DNA of 64,000 nt from Lepisosteus oculatus (taxonomy: Eukaryota > Chordata > Actinopteri > Semionotiformes > Lepisosteidae), in the NCBI RefSeq assembly GCF_040954835.1, contig NC_090712.1, positions 2,303,284 to 2,367,283 of the forward strand, read 5' to 3'. Numbering within the stretch: position 1 is the first letter of the stretch; each line of letters starts with the position of its first letter. Made by a program: the position numbers and the translations under genes. The notes beneath the pieces are model-generated. The model ran no database searches. It was not told where the DNA came from and saw nothing but the letters and a program-made list of their open reading frames with translations. Shown here piece by piece: positions 53,991-64,000 of the stretch.

Positions 53991-55371
53991 TGGCCTAAGT
54001 CATTGCGCCGCCTGGTGGTCGTAGTGGTCAACTGTTGTCAATAAGAATCACAGCGCAGACATCACGATACCGACACTAGAACGCCGTAAGTGGTCTCAAA
54101 TATTAAAACACTTGACACTTTTGTTGTTGTTTTTTTTGTAATGTCCTTTTTGGCTTTCTACAAATTGGTACGCAACAAGTTGTGAAGCTGCTACAGTAGA
54201 TTGACCTCTGAAGGGATGGCCTTGTAATGTCTGGAGAAGTCTCTTACAGGCTGCCAGATGGTTTGATCTTTTCATCAAACGTCTTCGTGAATTATTCAGC
54301 CCGGCAGGACCTGGGCAGGGTGTGACGTGGGCTCCTGCTTCCTCCCACAGGGGTATCTGTCCCATAAATGAAACTACAAGTGAGATTAGCACCGTTATCC
54401 TATTGTGGAGGGTCCATTTTAGGGAGATCGGTTGTCACCTGAAGCTGAGTAAAAAAATAGTGAGAAACGTCAATTTTTCCCTACTTGTTAAGGCCATTAT
54501 ATATAGTATAGTATTAAGAGTAATGGTGTTAACAAACTCCCTTGTTCTTATGAACTGGTTTCAACATAAAAGAGACTGACGTACTGTATATCCTCAGAGA
54601 AATTTCCAGCGGACTGGCTGCCCCCTTAGCTCTGCTGAGGTGTAACTGAGCCTTCCTACCTTTCCACAGGAGAGCTCAGGGGCGGCTGAGGTTTCCTCCC
54701 GCTCGGATCACGCCCTGGAGTCGCCGGGAGCCCCGAGTCTGTGCAACAGAGTCAGTCTGCTCCCCAACACTGCAACAGGCACTAAGGGGAGAGGCAGCCC
54801 GACAGACGTTTCACAGGCAAGAAAGTTAGTGTTTGCACCACAGTTTTAATTGTATTTTTTATTTTCCTTTCTGATCATGGTCATGAGCAACTTCCTTGCA
54901 CGTTATCGTTGATGTCCAAAAGGGGCTTTGTGGGTGTTTGAATCCCAAGTCTGTGCTCCCGTTCTAAACGAGTTGCAGTTACTGACTTGTTTCACCCACT
55001 TTATTGTCAATACCCTGTCACTGTCGATGGTGCGTGGATTGGTACTGTAAATAAAAAGAAACCGTGACGCGTTTGTTAAACAAAATCACCCGAAGGAATT
55101 AGGAACTACAGGGAGAATTACGAGAGTTTAAAAAGTGGGGAGGATGATATCAGATTTGTACAACTGGAGCTTGAGGTGGTGTTTAGGATGTGACGGCTGA
55201 GGAGCTCCTTCTACCGAGGAAAGGGGATTAAAGTCAGCTGAGAGGGGTATCTAAGCAAAGATACCTGTTGCAAAGAACTGAAAGAGGAAAAGTCAGACTA
55301 AGTAGGGCGTCTCAATTCAAAACAGGTGACATTTTATTGAGATATTGAGTTGTTTATATTACTTATACTAA

Positions 55372-55898
55372 TAATTGTTATTGTTAATTACACGTATATA
55401 GCGCTTTTCTGGACACTCCACTCAAAGTGCTTTACAGGTAAGGGAGATCCCCTCCACCACCAGTGTGCAGCCCCACCTGGATGATGCGACGGCAGAGTGC
55501 ACCAGTACACTCCCTACACACCAGCTATTAGTGGGGAGAACAGAGTGATGAAGCCAGTTCAGAGATGAGGGTTATTAGGAGGCCATGATTGATAAAGTTC
55601 TTGGGAAATTTGGCCAGGACACCGGGGTGATACCCATGCTGTTTTCGAGAAACACCTCAGGAATTGTAATGACTACAGAGAATCAGGACCTCGAATTTAA
55701 GTCTCATCCCATATACTATACTGGGGCATTAGGACCCACACAGACCGCTGGGTGAGCGCCCCCTGCTGGCCCCACGAACACCTCTTCCAGCACCAACCTT
55801 AGTTTTTCCCAGGAGTCTCGCATCGAGTTATTGAGCAGGCTTACTGAGCTTCAGGAGTCTGCCAGTTGCGTGCTGCAGAGTGATATGGGCGCTGGCGA
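55372..55898 (-). repeat. 5S-rRNA-derived SINE (SINE3-like), copy C
   Basis: Same body as copies A and B ('gcgcttttctggacactccactcaaagtgctttacagg' in two pieces; 'gagcgccccctgctggcccca'). The minus-strand head is GCCAGCGCCCATATCACTCT at 55879-55898, followed by a more diverged 5S-like part. It lies about 330 bases upstream of pdcd2. Confidence 0.78.
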
Positions 55899-56049
55899 TA
55901 TGAAGTCATATGAATTCTATCACTAAGTATCATAAAAAAAGTCAGATTTTGTATCTGTATTTCTCAGAGGAAGTGCTTGACATATTCAGGTCTTAGTCTT
56001 GCGACATAGGATCAAGTAACATTATCACGCAACTAATACATCATAGGAA

Positions 56050-56232
56050 ACAAGAACAGATCTTGTTGGATTTTAGTGCCTGCTGGAAACACAGGAGTGA
56101 ACAGAGAAACGCAGCGGAACGAGTTGTGTCGGGGAGTTTTGTGCTGAGGGACGTTTGAGTCGGACGGACTTCGAGGAGCCGGATATTCGGAACGCGTGTG
56201 TTTGTGTGTTTTTCGGGAGACTTGCCTTCAGG
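56050..56232 (+). promoter_or_regulatory. pdcd2: pdcd2 5' untranslated region and proximal promoter
   Basis: CpG-enriched stretch upstream of the start codon (gaacgagttgtgtcgggg, gtcggacggacttcg, cggaacgcg). The reading frame stays open upstream of the start, but the first ATG in frame is the one used at 56233. No TATA box is seen. Confidence 0.4.
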
Positions 56233-59200
56233 ATGGCGGAGAATAGCCCTGATGAGCACAGGGAAGAAACCGGAGTTTTACTTGGCTTTTTGGAAGAAGC
56301 GGAGTATTGGCAACTCCAGAGCCCTCAGTTCCCCAGTAAAGTGGGTGGCAGACCTGCGTGGCTGAGCCAGTCGGACCTACCCAGCCCGTCCGAGCTGGCG
56401 TGCGAGAAATGCCAGCTCCCTACAGCCTTTCTACTGCAAGTGTATGCGCCTATTGTCGGGCAGGACCGAAGTTTTCACAGAACGATTTTCCTCTTTTGCT
56501 GTAAAACTCCAGCCTGCTATTCTCACAATGACAGTCGCTGTTTTAAAGGTACGCTCCTTGATCACTTAACTAATTGGCTCCAAGTTACCGGCTGCTGTTG
56601 AAAACCGATTATTATAATGTATCGTGAACCTTATAATGTAGCAACTCCATTCTGGTTTGGTTACATGTTGCTATTTAAATATTGTTCAATTAACACTAAC
56701 CGTAAAATCTTGGAGACCACACAAGAGTGCGAGTACTTTCTGACTTCAGTGCTGTTCAATAAATGCTATCCAATGCTATTTAACAGACCAAACTCTTGAC
56801 GTCGAGGTCCGCACTCTGTCTATTTAAATCCTAAACAGCTGAAGCACGTGTAGAAGAGCTAAACTGGTCCAGTAGCACTTTAATAATGTCAGTTTAAAAC
56901 TTCTTCCAGATGAAGAGGTGTTAATAACATAAAGAGACGTAGAAACATTTTGGTTTCCACACCAGGGAACCTTTGGACTAGAAGAACAAGGACAGGGCTC
57001 AAGAGTTTTATTCTAAAAGTGGTGTGTATGGGTTGCCAGAAACACACAACAGACGTGAGTGTCTATTTTTAAATCAGCCCTCCATAAATTCCCTTTAGGA
57101 GCTGATCATAAACCTTAAAAAGAAAAATCCCAGATCTCCCCATCTGTGAATTCTCTCTCTCTCTCTCCCCTATGGGCCCATTCGCACCAACTGTATCCTT
57201 TATATTCCCACTGCTTTCCTGCCTCACACCCAAAGACCTGAAGAGGCTCAATAGTTGAATCGGTGGTTTCTCTTTTCTGCCTTTCAGTGCGGACTTAACC
57301 TTCGCCTGTTTCTTTGCAGCGGAGACCCACTGATGCAGCTTCCCGCCTGAACATTCTAAAAAGACGTTTTGCCCTAAAGAGAGAGCAGGCAAATAAAAGA
57401 GGAAATGACCTCAGTACAAACTAAAACATGAAAGATAAGCCCAGTTAGCTGGTCAATGTTTGGAAGAGGATTGGCACTGTCTCCCCGTTTTCCCCCTAAA
57501 TGGTTTTGGAAAATCATCTGGCTATAGAACGTTAGACTAAAAGATCGTTCTCATAGCCTTCACAGTAAAACGATTATGCATTGGTACTGTATTTTCAGTG
57601 TACAGGAGCCAGTTACCCAGAAGGAATGACTTCTACCCATACGACCCTCCTGAAGAGGAGGAGCCCACAGGAGGTGCCAGCGAGACCTTCGTGCTGGGGT
57701 CTGGAGTGAAGCTGTGCAGGGTGTGTGGCTGCCCGGGCACAAAGACATGCTCCCGCTGTCACAGCGCCAACTACTGCAGCAGGCACCACCAGACAGCGGA
57801 CTGGAAGGCAGGCCATAAGGAGAGGTGTTCCAGCGGCGGTAGGTAGACAGAAGGAGCAAGGTTCTGCTGTGCTCCTGTGCCAGTACAAGTACCATCCATT
57901 GAAGCAGGGGCTTACAGTCCTGGTTCCTTCTCGTTTGTCTTCCACCCAAGATCTGATACACAGTTGATCCCTTTATTGTTTTAATATTAGGATTAATTTT
58001 GAACTACTTGATTGTCTTCATGCATTTAATGAGTTGGAGGCTGCCTTTTACATATAAGTACGTAATATTGACTTTTAAGTAGGAAAAAAACTGTAAATGT
58101 TCTTAGTTCTTATTAGTTTAAGGCTTCAATGAGGTAATGAAGCTTGGCTGGAATGGAAAAAAAAAAACAGTAGTTGTGAGAACCTCCAGGACTGGGAAAA
58201 CCTGCATTCTTGTTCTTCTGCCAGGGGAAGGCTCTTTCAAATGACCTCCTCTTTCTTCGTTCAGCCCTGTCCGGCGAGCCCAACCCTGTTCACGGTTTTC
58301 TCTTCCCCGAATTTGAGCTGGTGACGGAGCCGGAGGAGGTGCCAGTGAGAGATGCTGAAGAGCTCAGCAAACCCCTGGAGGAATCACAGCAGAGCCCGCC
58401 GTACAGCCATTTACCCGGTGAAGGTCGGGACAACACTACCACCTCCAGTTTACATAGTTCCAGTTCATTACAATTTTGCAATGTAATCTAGTGCCCTTTC
58501 ATGAGGTACCGTTCCATAGAGCTTTCATTTTCTGTTTTAGTTAAGAACCATAAAGGAACATGTAAACGTACGCATGACAGATTAGGGTTCTGGAGGTTTC
58601 ATGGTAACCTGCTGAAGTCGATCTGATGTTGGGAACCAGGTGTAAAAGCACACTGAGCACAAAACCAAAAGCCCTACAAGGCTTACTGTTTCAAATATCT
58701 CTACTGCAGGCTTGGAGTCCCCGGACCTGAAGGATCTAGAAACCATGGCTATGCATGAAACCGAAGATCAAAAACTGTTTCAGAAATTTAAACAGAGGAC
58801 TGCACATGAGCCTCATCAGGTTGGTCTTTTTACAGACCTTAAGGTCCATCAGGTTTTATCACACACTGGTGTTGAGGGTCTCTGTGAGCTTTGTACACAC
58901 TTGTCCTGCAGAAGATGCAATATTTTATAAAGCGGACCTTTAGAACTGGTTTGAACTGGATTGGAAGAATGACAAGGGTTACTATGTAATTCTATACTGT
59001 TAATTGGAATGTGTGCTACGAACCTAAGTAACCAATTGTATTAAAAGACGTTATCTTTAGCAAATAGGGAAGCTGGAAGATGACAGAAAAATATTTAAGG
59101 ACTGTTCTAGTTAACTTTGAGAAAAACACACCGAGCGTCTCTGTGTGTTTCGCTCCCATGCGCATGAAATAACTTCTTTTAACATGAGACAGACTCCCGA

Positions 59201-59969
59201 CTGTCTTTTAAGGGGAAGCGGGAAACATTTCTCCAAGACCTTTATCAGCCGGGTTTCAGTCCCAAAGCCTGGCAGCTGTTCGTGTTGCTTTTAAAGTTAG
59301 CTAATTTCAGCTATATCTTTTTACAATCAATCCACTGAGTATTGAAGTTGTCAAAACGTTTGCTGTACGGATGTAGAGCATGTATTTCTAACCCAAGCAA
59401 AAACCAACAGCTAACAGGGTTATTATTCCTTATCTTTCAGTGAAAAATGAATTTAAGCACAAGGTTTTTTTCTCTCAACTTGTAGGTGTTACGGTATTGC
59501 AGAAAGGGCAGTCCGCTCTGGGTTTCTGCTGAACATCGTCCTCAGGAAAAGGACATCCCAAACTGCTCATGTGGAGCCAGACGTGTCTTTGAATTTCAGG
59601 TGCAAGGATTTTTCTCAGAGACTTCCGTCAAATAAAACGTCCCTAAAATGAAAAATCACTTCTCTAGTTCTATAGTTTCCAAAACTTAGTTAACATTGTC
59701 TAAAGGAAGACCAAATAAACCTCAAAGTGACCCATTGTCTTTTGTAACCAAGGTCTGATATTAATGGCATTCTTTCTGCTCGTGTGCCCTTTCAGGTTAT
59801 GCCCCAGTTACTCAACCATCTGAAGGTGGACACCCTGCAAGAAAGCATTGACTGGGGAGTCCTGGCTGTCTATACTTGTACAGAAACCTGCGAGCAAGGC
59901 AACAGCTATACTGCAGAGTTCATCTGGAAACAGGACTTTGCTGCAGACCCCAGAAATACTGAGGACTGA
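56233..59969 (+). CDS. pdcd2: Programmed cell death protein 2 (MYND finger, uS5 chaperone)
   Basis: PDCD2 binds ribosomal protein uS5 (RPS2) and supports 40S subunit assembly. Six coding exons: 56233-56548, 57599-57838, 58265-58423, 58710-58819, 59486-59599 and 59796-59969, giving about 370 aa (human 344). N-terminal half has [19 protein letters not shown] and FLLQVYAP, then FLFCC. The MYND zinc finger is at 145-182 with [23 protein letters not shown] and HKERC. The C-terminal PDCD2_C domain has LFQKFKQR, then [37 protein letters not shown] and EFIWKQD. Exon 3 has two donors in the same phase: 58417|GT (368 aa) or 58423|GT (370 aa); sequence alone does not decide. The exon 3 linker is acidic and poorly conserved. 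The gene converges with tbp. Confidence 0.95.
58105..58200. repeat. Short dispersed repeat fragment in pdcd2 intron 2
   Basis: 'aaggcttcaatgaggt' (58120-58135) followed by 'aatgaagcttggctgga' and later 'aacctccaggactggg'. The first 16 bases also occur at 4722-4737. The wording resembles the reverse of the 45548-45650 repeat. Confidence 0.4.
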
Positions 59970-60500
59970 GTGACGTATGGAGCAGAAACAACAGGAGGGA
60001 ATAATCTTAATGACTACTGGAGCTCTACCTGGTATCTGTGACTCACTGATGATTTTAAATAAACCCAGTTTGGGACGTCCCTTCATAAAGTGAGGATTAT
60101 AACAGATAACCCTCCCTTCTTGCCCCTTGATACTGGATGACATGAATTACAAAAGCTCAGTAAAATAAATCTGCAGAAAGTCTACTTGTGCAGCTTTCTC
60201 CAACTGTGTTATGTATGCTATAAATGTATTTTATGCTGAACTTCAGTAAAAGCACTCAGAATTGACGTTTTAAGTGCTTCTATCAATATAAGTTTGAAAT
60301 TCTTCTACAGTGTTCAAGCCTGTTTTCTAGAGCTGAACTTTCTCTGTTTTTCTCTGTAAACTGAATTGCAAAACAGAAAAGACAAACTGAATACATCAAC
60401 ATATTCTATCCACTAAGAATTCATTTAACCTTGAGCTATTTACGGCTCAGCCATATACTGTATTCATAAAACATTTTAGTGTAATAAACGTTTTTGAGGA
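59970..60500 (+). other. pdcd2: pdcd2 3' untranslated region with candidate poly(A) signals
   Basis: AATAAA occurs at 60058-60063, 60164-60169 and 60483-60488. The first would make a 3' UTR of only about 110 bases; the last is followed by a T-rich stretch. Usage cannot be decided from sequence. Confidence 0.5.
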
Positions 60501-61106
60501 GCAGCTGTGTAAAATTAAAACTGTCTTTAAAGAAGTTTAATTCTAAATAACTGCCAATGAAGTTGTACATTAATTTCTTTGCCAAGGTACAACCCACTAT
60601 ACAATAATTTCACCAAATGTTTTAAGTATAACCTGCACAATGTTAAAAGATACCCTCAAGATAAGTTACCAGCAATCAACTGAGCTAGACCAAATGGCCT
60701 CTTGTCAGTCATACTGTTTTTACACTTTGAAATGAAAGTTGTTATTCATACTGTACATTAATTAAAAACCATGTCTGAGGCTTACCACTGTTTGTGTGTA
60801 CAGACAGTATACAAACAGGTACTGGATCATCCCATCCTGAGAACATTCCAACATTCACGCAGACTACAGAAAGAACACAACCTCCATAATGAAATGATTT
60901 AATTGTGTACAGTATGACAAATACACAAAAGTAAAAATGCACCTGGGAAAAAAACTTCTGGACACCATTGAAATACTGTACTTTGCACAGCCAGAGCTTG
61001 GGAAGCATCAAAGCCACATATAGCTATATACAAGGAGTACCTTTTCAATTCTAATCCAATTGGAGGGAAGACGCATATAAAGATTCTCAGGGGAGTTTTT
61101 AACTGC
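60501..61106. other. Gap between convergent pdcd2 and tbp
   Basis: AT-rich, no exon. A short piece at 60680-60715 ('tgagctagaccaaatggcctcttgtc') resembles the CR1-like LINE 3' end. Confidence 0.4.
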
Positions 61107-61934
61107 TTTATTGGGAGTAAGTTCGAAAATGATTAAATGCCCCTGCAAGAAATATATACACATTTGTAAAAAATAAATAAAGGACGATTTGCAGGTACAG
61201 TAACTTTAAATTCCCAGGTTCTGTTTCTCAGGTGAGACAAGTCCTTACTCTTTATAAATTTCAACCTTGCCACCTTCTAAAATGATAAAAAAACGGCATC
61301 CCTAGGTCTTCATTAAATCATATACATTGTGATTTTACCATAATGCCTAACAATTTAAAGAATGTGGAAAAATTATAAAAATAGCTCCATTTTAAGCTTT
61401 GATATTTTATGATAGTATTATATTGTAGTCTGTAGTCGTTACTGAAGTTATATTTAATACTCTGAACTTGGACCAACTAGACTTGCATTAACTTGGTAAA
61501 AAAACTTCTTGTTCATTCCTACAAAAATTTCTGAGCACAGAAACTTAACATTCAGGTCTTTGAAGAACGTCTGACAAAGGAATGTATGGAAAATCCCAAT
61601 ATGTTTACATTTAAATGCCTGGTAAAAACAATATTAAAATGAAGATTAAACTTAAAACACTTAAAAAATGTATTTTAAAAACTAATGTAGCTTGGTTGAC
61701 GATTCTTCTCCTGAAGTACCAGGCAAGACAACTTATTTAAAAGCAAATCTGACAGCTAAAATAAAGCGGGCTCCTAGAATTCCTCACCACAGGAAGGCAG
61801 TGCAGGAATTCCAACTTCATTCCCATTAATAACACACCTCAGTCTTCCATGAGGCCAAGTCCCAAGTTCATGGATGATAACACTACTGAATTTCTTGAGG
61901 GAAAAAAAAAAGCAAAGGTTTTTCATAAAACCAG
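61107..61934 (-). other. tbp: tbp 3' untranslated region
   Basis: Lies between the tbp stop codon and a minus-strand AATAAA at 61107-61112, giving a 3' UTR of about 830 bases. AT-rich. Both this and the pdcd2 3' UTR fit into the 2 kb between the two stops without needing to overlap. Confidence 0.45.
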
Positions 61935-63616
61935 TTACGTGGTCTTCCTGAATCCTTTTAAGATGGGATAGATGTTTTCAAATGCTTCGTAAATTTCTGC
62001 TCTCACCTTTGCACCTGGGAACAAAGGTGGAAAATGAATGGAAATCGTCATTCGTACAGCACTAGTGTTGACATGTCAATCTGTACACGCTCTTGATATC
62101 CCAAAAAACATTTAAGTCAGCCACAATGGCGCACTCACAAATTGTACTATGTTTTTCTCTTTGGTATGTTAATCTTCAGCTACACATGAACAAGTACTTG
62201 TGAAAATGGTATCTGTTACAAGGTACTTGGCTCAAGAGACAAAACTGTACACTTCGTTTCTTTTCCACTGTGCAAATACACTTCTATTTGACCTACTAAT
62301 CAGTTTGATAATCTATAAATATGATAAATGTTACAGCTATTAGGATTCACAACAAATGATTTATTCTTCAATTATAGTCATTGAATGCAGCAAAATCTTA
62401 CCTGTTAGTACAACTTTTCCAGACACAAATATTAAAAGTACAATTCTGGGCTTGATCATTCTGTAAATTAAGCCTGGGAACAACTCGGGCTCATAGCTAA
62501 AAAATAAAAATGATAAGTCATTTAAAGATATTCGTAGAAATATGGTCAAGAGAAGAAAAGGAAAATATCAAGGACAATATTTATAGAAATTTCAAAAAAA
62601 TATTATTCAGAGTTACTACTGCACCCCCACAATGAGAGTGGTCTTCACAATCCAGTTTAGCGACCCCAGGAACAACAATGCTGTTTCATTAGGGCATAAT
62701 GGTATACTGGCACTCATCTTCTTGCTATCTGAATCTCCTTACTTGCTCTTACATCCCAAAGGACTGAATAAAATAGTTTCTTATTGTACATTCAGAAAAC
62801 AGCACAGTCTACTTTCTTTAAAACAGTGCTTTTGTACACAAACACCCAATTGTGATGTTTTATAAAAGTGTGCATGACATACCTGCTAAACTGCTGATGT
62901 GTTAGGACCAGACCTTCAAGTCTTATAGGGAACTTGACATCGCAGCTTCCCACCATATTCTGAATCTTAAAATCCAGGAACTTTGCTGGAAAGCCCAACT
63001 TCTGGACCACTCTGGCATATTTTCTGGCTGCCAATCGTGACTGTTCCTCACTGTGAGCAGAGGAAAGAAATGCAGGTACAGTGTGATGTGCAGTAAAGAT
63101 TTGCAGGTACAAGCAGGCAGGCAAGAGGCAAGTGAACACAGGTGATCAAAGGGTGTCTCTGATGATTAACTTCACGGTAAATAATGAAACCATAATTGAT
63201 CAATATTCAGCAGCCATAGAGCACAGCACAAAGGTAGGAGGAAAGGAAGAGGAAAAGAGACTCCTAACAGGCTAAAAGAACTGTTAATCTTTTTTTTTGA
63301 AGAGCAAAGACGACAAGATGGTCCGATTCTAGTTTTCCAACTCCTCGAAGGTAGAGACAAAGTCAGCCCAGTGGACACAATAAACAGTGAAACACAAGCC
63401 AGGGGACATGTGAAAGTGCATTTAATACAGAGAACAGGAGGCACATCTTCACCCAAAGGGTTATGTGATTATCCTTATGAAGCCCAGAGCTTCAAGTCTG
63501 AAAGCAGGATATCTGATGACGCACCTCTTTGCTCCAGTGCACACCATCTTCCCAGAGCTGAAGATGAGGGCAGTTGTTCTTGGTTCCCGTATTCTCATAA
63601 TTACGGCTGCAAATCG
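61935..63616 (-). CDS. tbp: TATA-box-binding protein, C-terminal part (5' exons beyond window)
   Basis: Core subunit of TFIID; binds and bends the TATA box. Four 3' coding exons are visible with GT/AG borders and matching phases: 63525-63616, 62883-63050, 62402-62496 and 61935-62014, encoding the last 144 residues. They cover the second part of saddle repeat 1 ([27 protein letters not shown]) and all of repeat 2 ([70 protein letters not shown], ending GFRKTT). The four DNA-intercalating phenylalanines (RF and IF in repeat 1, LF and IF in repeat 2) are all present. The exon encoding ...NAEYNPK and the Q-rich N-terminus are not within 63617-64000, so they lie to the right. Nearly invariant with other vertebrates; incomplete only because of the window edge. 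Confidence 0.97.
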
Positions 63617-64000
63617 CTACAAGGCAAAAAAAGTTGTTAATCTTTTTCCCCAACAAAAAAAAAATCACAATCCTTAGTACTCCCAATAAATAGTAAAGTG
63701 GTTTGGGAAACATTTTGTTTCATACAACTTTCAGGGCTGTGTACATCACGATTCAAGAGATCACTGATCAGAAATAAAGAAAGGCTTTGAACAGTCAACA
63801 TGTGCATGTCTTCAACAAGCTCTCGATTTACAATGAAATACCCAGGAGGAAGACACACAGCACAGTTTGTAATAACAGGGTTAACACCTACAGCAGTTTC
63901 ACAGACTCCAATTACCATCAGTCCTGGACTATCTAATGTGCATTTAGATAAACTAATCCAGGGCTACTTCTAATAGGGGGGTGGGTGCACGAAAGTCTCC
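63617..64000 (-). other. tbp: tbp intron sequence to window end
   Basis: No further tbp exon is present on the minus strand. The 93-codon frame at 63637-63918 has no resemblance to TBP and is intronic chance. Confidence 0.55.

Overview
This is vertebrate nuclear DNA, most likely from a ray-finned fish outside the teleosts (a gar- or bowfin-like genome). The genes are split by GT/AG introns. The unique sequence is mixed with vertebrate repeats: CR1-like and L2/Rex-like LINE fragments, V-SINE-type and other tRNA-derived SINEs, and a SINE whose head is derived from 5S rRNA. The species is an inference from gene order and repeat types; the sequence alone does not name it.

Four protein-coding genes can be assembled exon by exon. 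On the minus strand, rab4a (213 aa, 7 coding exons, 13419 down to 6159) encodes the early-endosome recycling GTPase. About 33 kb away on the same strand, rhou (253 aa, 3 coding exons, 52006 down to 46957) encodes the atypical Rho GTPase Wrch1. On the plus strand, pdcd2 (about 370 aa, 6 exons, 56233 to 59969) encodes a MYND-finger protein linked to 40S ribosome assembly. Facing it on the minus strand is the 3' part of tbp (last 4 coding exons, 63616 down to 61935); its 5' half lies beyond the right edge. The rhou-rab4a same-strand pair and the convergent tbp/pdcd2 pair are both also found in mammals, but there they lie on different chromosomes, so this window joins two synteny blocks.

Layout: 1-6.1 kb is gene-free flank with repeats and a conserved-looking AT-rich block at 4.7-5.1 kb. 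6.1-13.5 kb is rab4a with a CpG-rich 5' end. 13.8-46.9 kb is a gene desert between rab4a and rhou. It holds nested LINE/SINE insertions, simple repeats and several short palindromic or motif-dense segments that are candidate enhancers. 47-52 kb is rhou. 52.5-56.1 kb is intergenic with a 5S-derived SINE. 56.2-63.6 kb is the convergent pdcd2/tbp pair.

I see no unknown multi-gene system, CRISPR array, operon or RNA gene cluster. The most interesting unexplained material is regulatory: palindromic homeodomain, GATA and DR1 motif blocks in the desert and in a rhou intron. The repeat fossils are also notable: a 5S-derived SINE, a hammerhead-like hairpin and a LINE carrying two nested SINEs.
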